Shown: positions 5,834 through 6,388 of the stretch, piece by piece | How the letters are laid out: every line of letters starts with the position of its first letter | How positions within the stretch are numbered: the stretch's first letter is position 1 | NCBI GenBank assembly: GCA_030603465.1 | Contig: JAUVXT010000155.1 | Location: 1 to 6,388 of the forward strand | Direction: 5' to 3' | Source: Deltaproteobacteria bacterium | Lineage (GTDB): Bacteria; Desulfobacterota; Syntrophia; Syntrophales; UBA2210 | DNA: 6,388 nt | The notes under the pieces: generated by a model | What the model was told of the DNA's origin: nothing | What the model saw: only the letters and a program-made list of their open reading frames with translations | Databases searched by the model: none | Made by a program: the position numbers and the translations under genes

Positions 5834-6388
5834 TTAATTTTTCAGTTTAAAAATATAGACCTGCCTGCTACCAGTAAATGTTGAATTGAAACCAATGATA
5901 TTTCCCTTTGGACTCCAGCGCGAATGCAGATCGCAGGCGGCATCTTTTCCGTTTTTTCTGAACGCAGGCGGATGAACGTATCGGCCCATTGGTAAAACGG
6001 CTTCGGACTTCATATCCATGAGATAGAGTTTCTGTTCATTTAAACCTTTGCTGGGATAAGTGTCGGTCACCATCCATTTGCCGTCCGGAGAAAATGTTCC
6101 GTGTCCATCGTAATCCAGCAGCCCGTTACCAAGACGCCGATAATTTTTCTGGCCAACGGTGAAGAGTATGTGGGCCTTGTCTTTCGCCTTGTATTCGCCG
6201 GTGATCATCAAATCGTCTTCGGTGAGCCAGTCAAAATGCGACCCTCTCCAGCCGTCCGGAAAGCAGCGCCGCAGATTCTTTCCGTCCCTGTTCACGGTGA
6301 AGGACGTGGTGTTGCGTTTTGGTATGGCTCGGGCCAGCCAGAATATTTTGCCTCCTTCACGGCTGAAGAGAACGTGATTGAAGTATTC
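5834..6388 (-). CDS. PL22-like beta-propeller protein, partial (5' end beyond window)
   Basis: The frame is open to the right edge, so the last 184 residues of a longer protein are present. The internal GTG at 6295 is not a real start, since coding-like sequence (EYFNHVLFSREGGKIFWLAR) runs through it. The blade motifs repeat those of the complete propeller in the same order: FNHVLFSREG, GSHFDWLTEDD, GHGTFSPDGKWMVTDTYP, CDLHSRWSPKG and GSRQVYIFKLKN. The histidines of GSHF, GHGT and DLHS fall where PL22 lyases have catalytic and metal-binding histidines, and Asp stands in DxH where PL22 usually has His. The protein is probably exported like its relative and acts on uronate oligosaccharides, but a non-enzymatic propeller role is possible. 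It ends 535 bases before the oxidoreductase fragment, so the two are probably separate transcripts. Confidence 0.65.
   Translation of the reverse strand, partial: EYFNHVLFSREGGKIFWLARAIPKRNTTSFTVNRDGKNLRRCFPDGWRGSHFDWLTEDDLMITGEYKAKDKAHILFTVGQKNYRRLGNGLLDYDGHGTFSPDGKWMVTDTYPSKGLNEQKLYLMDMKSEAVLPMGRYVHPPAFRKNGKDAACDLHSRWSPKGNIIGFNSTFTGSRQVYIFKLKN

Noticed and set aside
1..6388. CRISPR array, tRNA, rRNA or known riboswitch
   Set aside because: No regularly spaced repeats, cloverleaf or recognisable RNA motif was seen on either strand.

Overview
This window looks like part of a bacterial polysaccharide-degradation locus in which several genes have been damaged or rearranged. Every convincing gene is on the minus strand, so transcription runs from right to left. 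From right to left the order is: a beta-propeller protein related to oligogalacturonate lyase (PL22-like), cut by the right edge; a 535-base gap; the 5' third of a Tat-exported FAD-dependent oxidoreductase that has lost its 3' part; a full-length Tat-exported propeller related to the first; the C-terminal stub of an IS1182-type transposase; a GH29 alpha-L-fucosidase-like lipoprotein; a GH105/GH88 unsaturated-glucuronyl/galacturonyl hydrolase; and about 250 bases of AT-rich DNA with no gene.

Organism: there is no marker gene, so this is inference. Tat-exported oxidoreductases and propellers, exported GH29 and GH105 enzymes and abundant palindromes suggest the PVC group (Lentisphaerota, Kiritimatiellota, Planctomycetota, Verrucomicrobiota). 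The two best promoters have sigma70-like TTGANT-N17-TAATAT spacing rather than the usual Bacteroidota form. The GH105 gene alone is AT-rich enough to look Bacteroidota-like. Base composition clearly changes between blocks: GH105 is AT-rich, GH29 intermediate, the complete propeller and the oxidoreductase GC-rich, and the spacers AT-rich. This suggests a mosaic.

How the genes may work together: PL22 lyases break unsaturated or short oligogalacturonides, GH105 enzymes remove the unsaturated uronic acid from lyase products, and GH29 enzymes remove alpha-L-fucose. Together they suit the breakdown of a fucose- and uronate-containing polysaccharide, such as a pectic rhamnogalacturonan or an algal or host glycan, at the cell surface or in the periplasm. 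GH29 and GH105 are almost contiguous and probably cotranscribed. The complete propeller has its own promoter, which lies inside what would be the tail of the truncated oxidoreductase.

The most noteworthy structure is a set of short palindromes. A nearly perfect AAAGGGGTC/GACCCCTTT palindrome sits at the point where the transposase breaks off. A 13-base exact half copy lies in the 5' region of the complete propeller gene, and a degenerate copy lies in the 535-base gap. A different palindrome lies at the break in the oxidoreductase, and another covers the region just upstream of that gene's -10 box. No clearly new enzymatic system is visible. The unusual features are the repeat family, the gene decay at palindromes, and the possible use of insertion-sequence DNA as a promoter.
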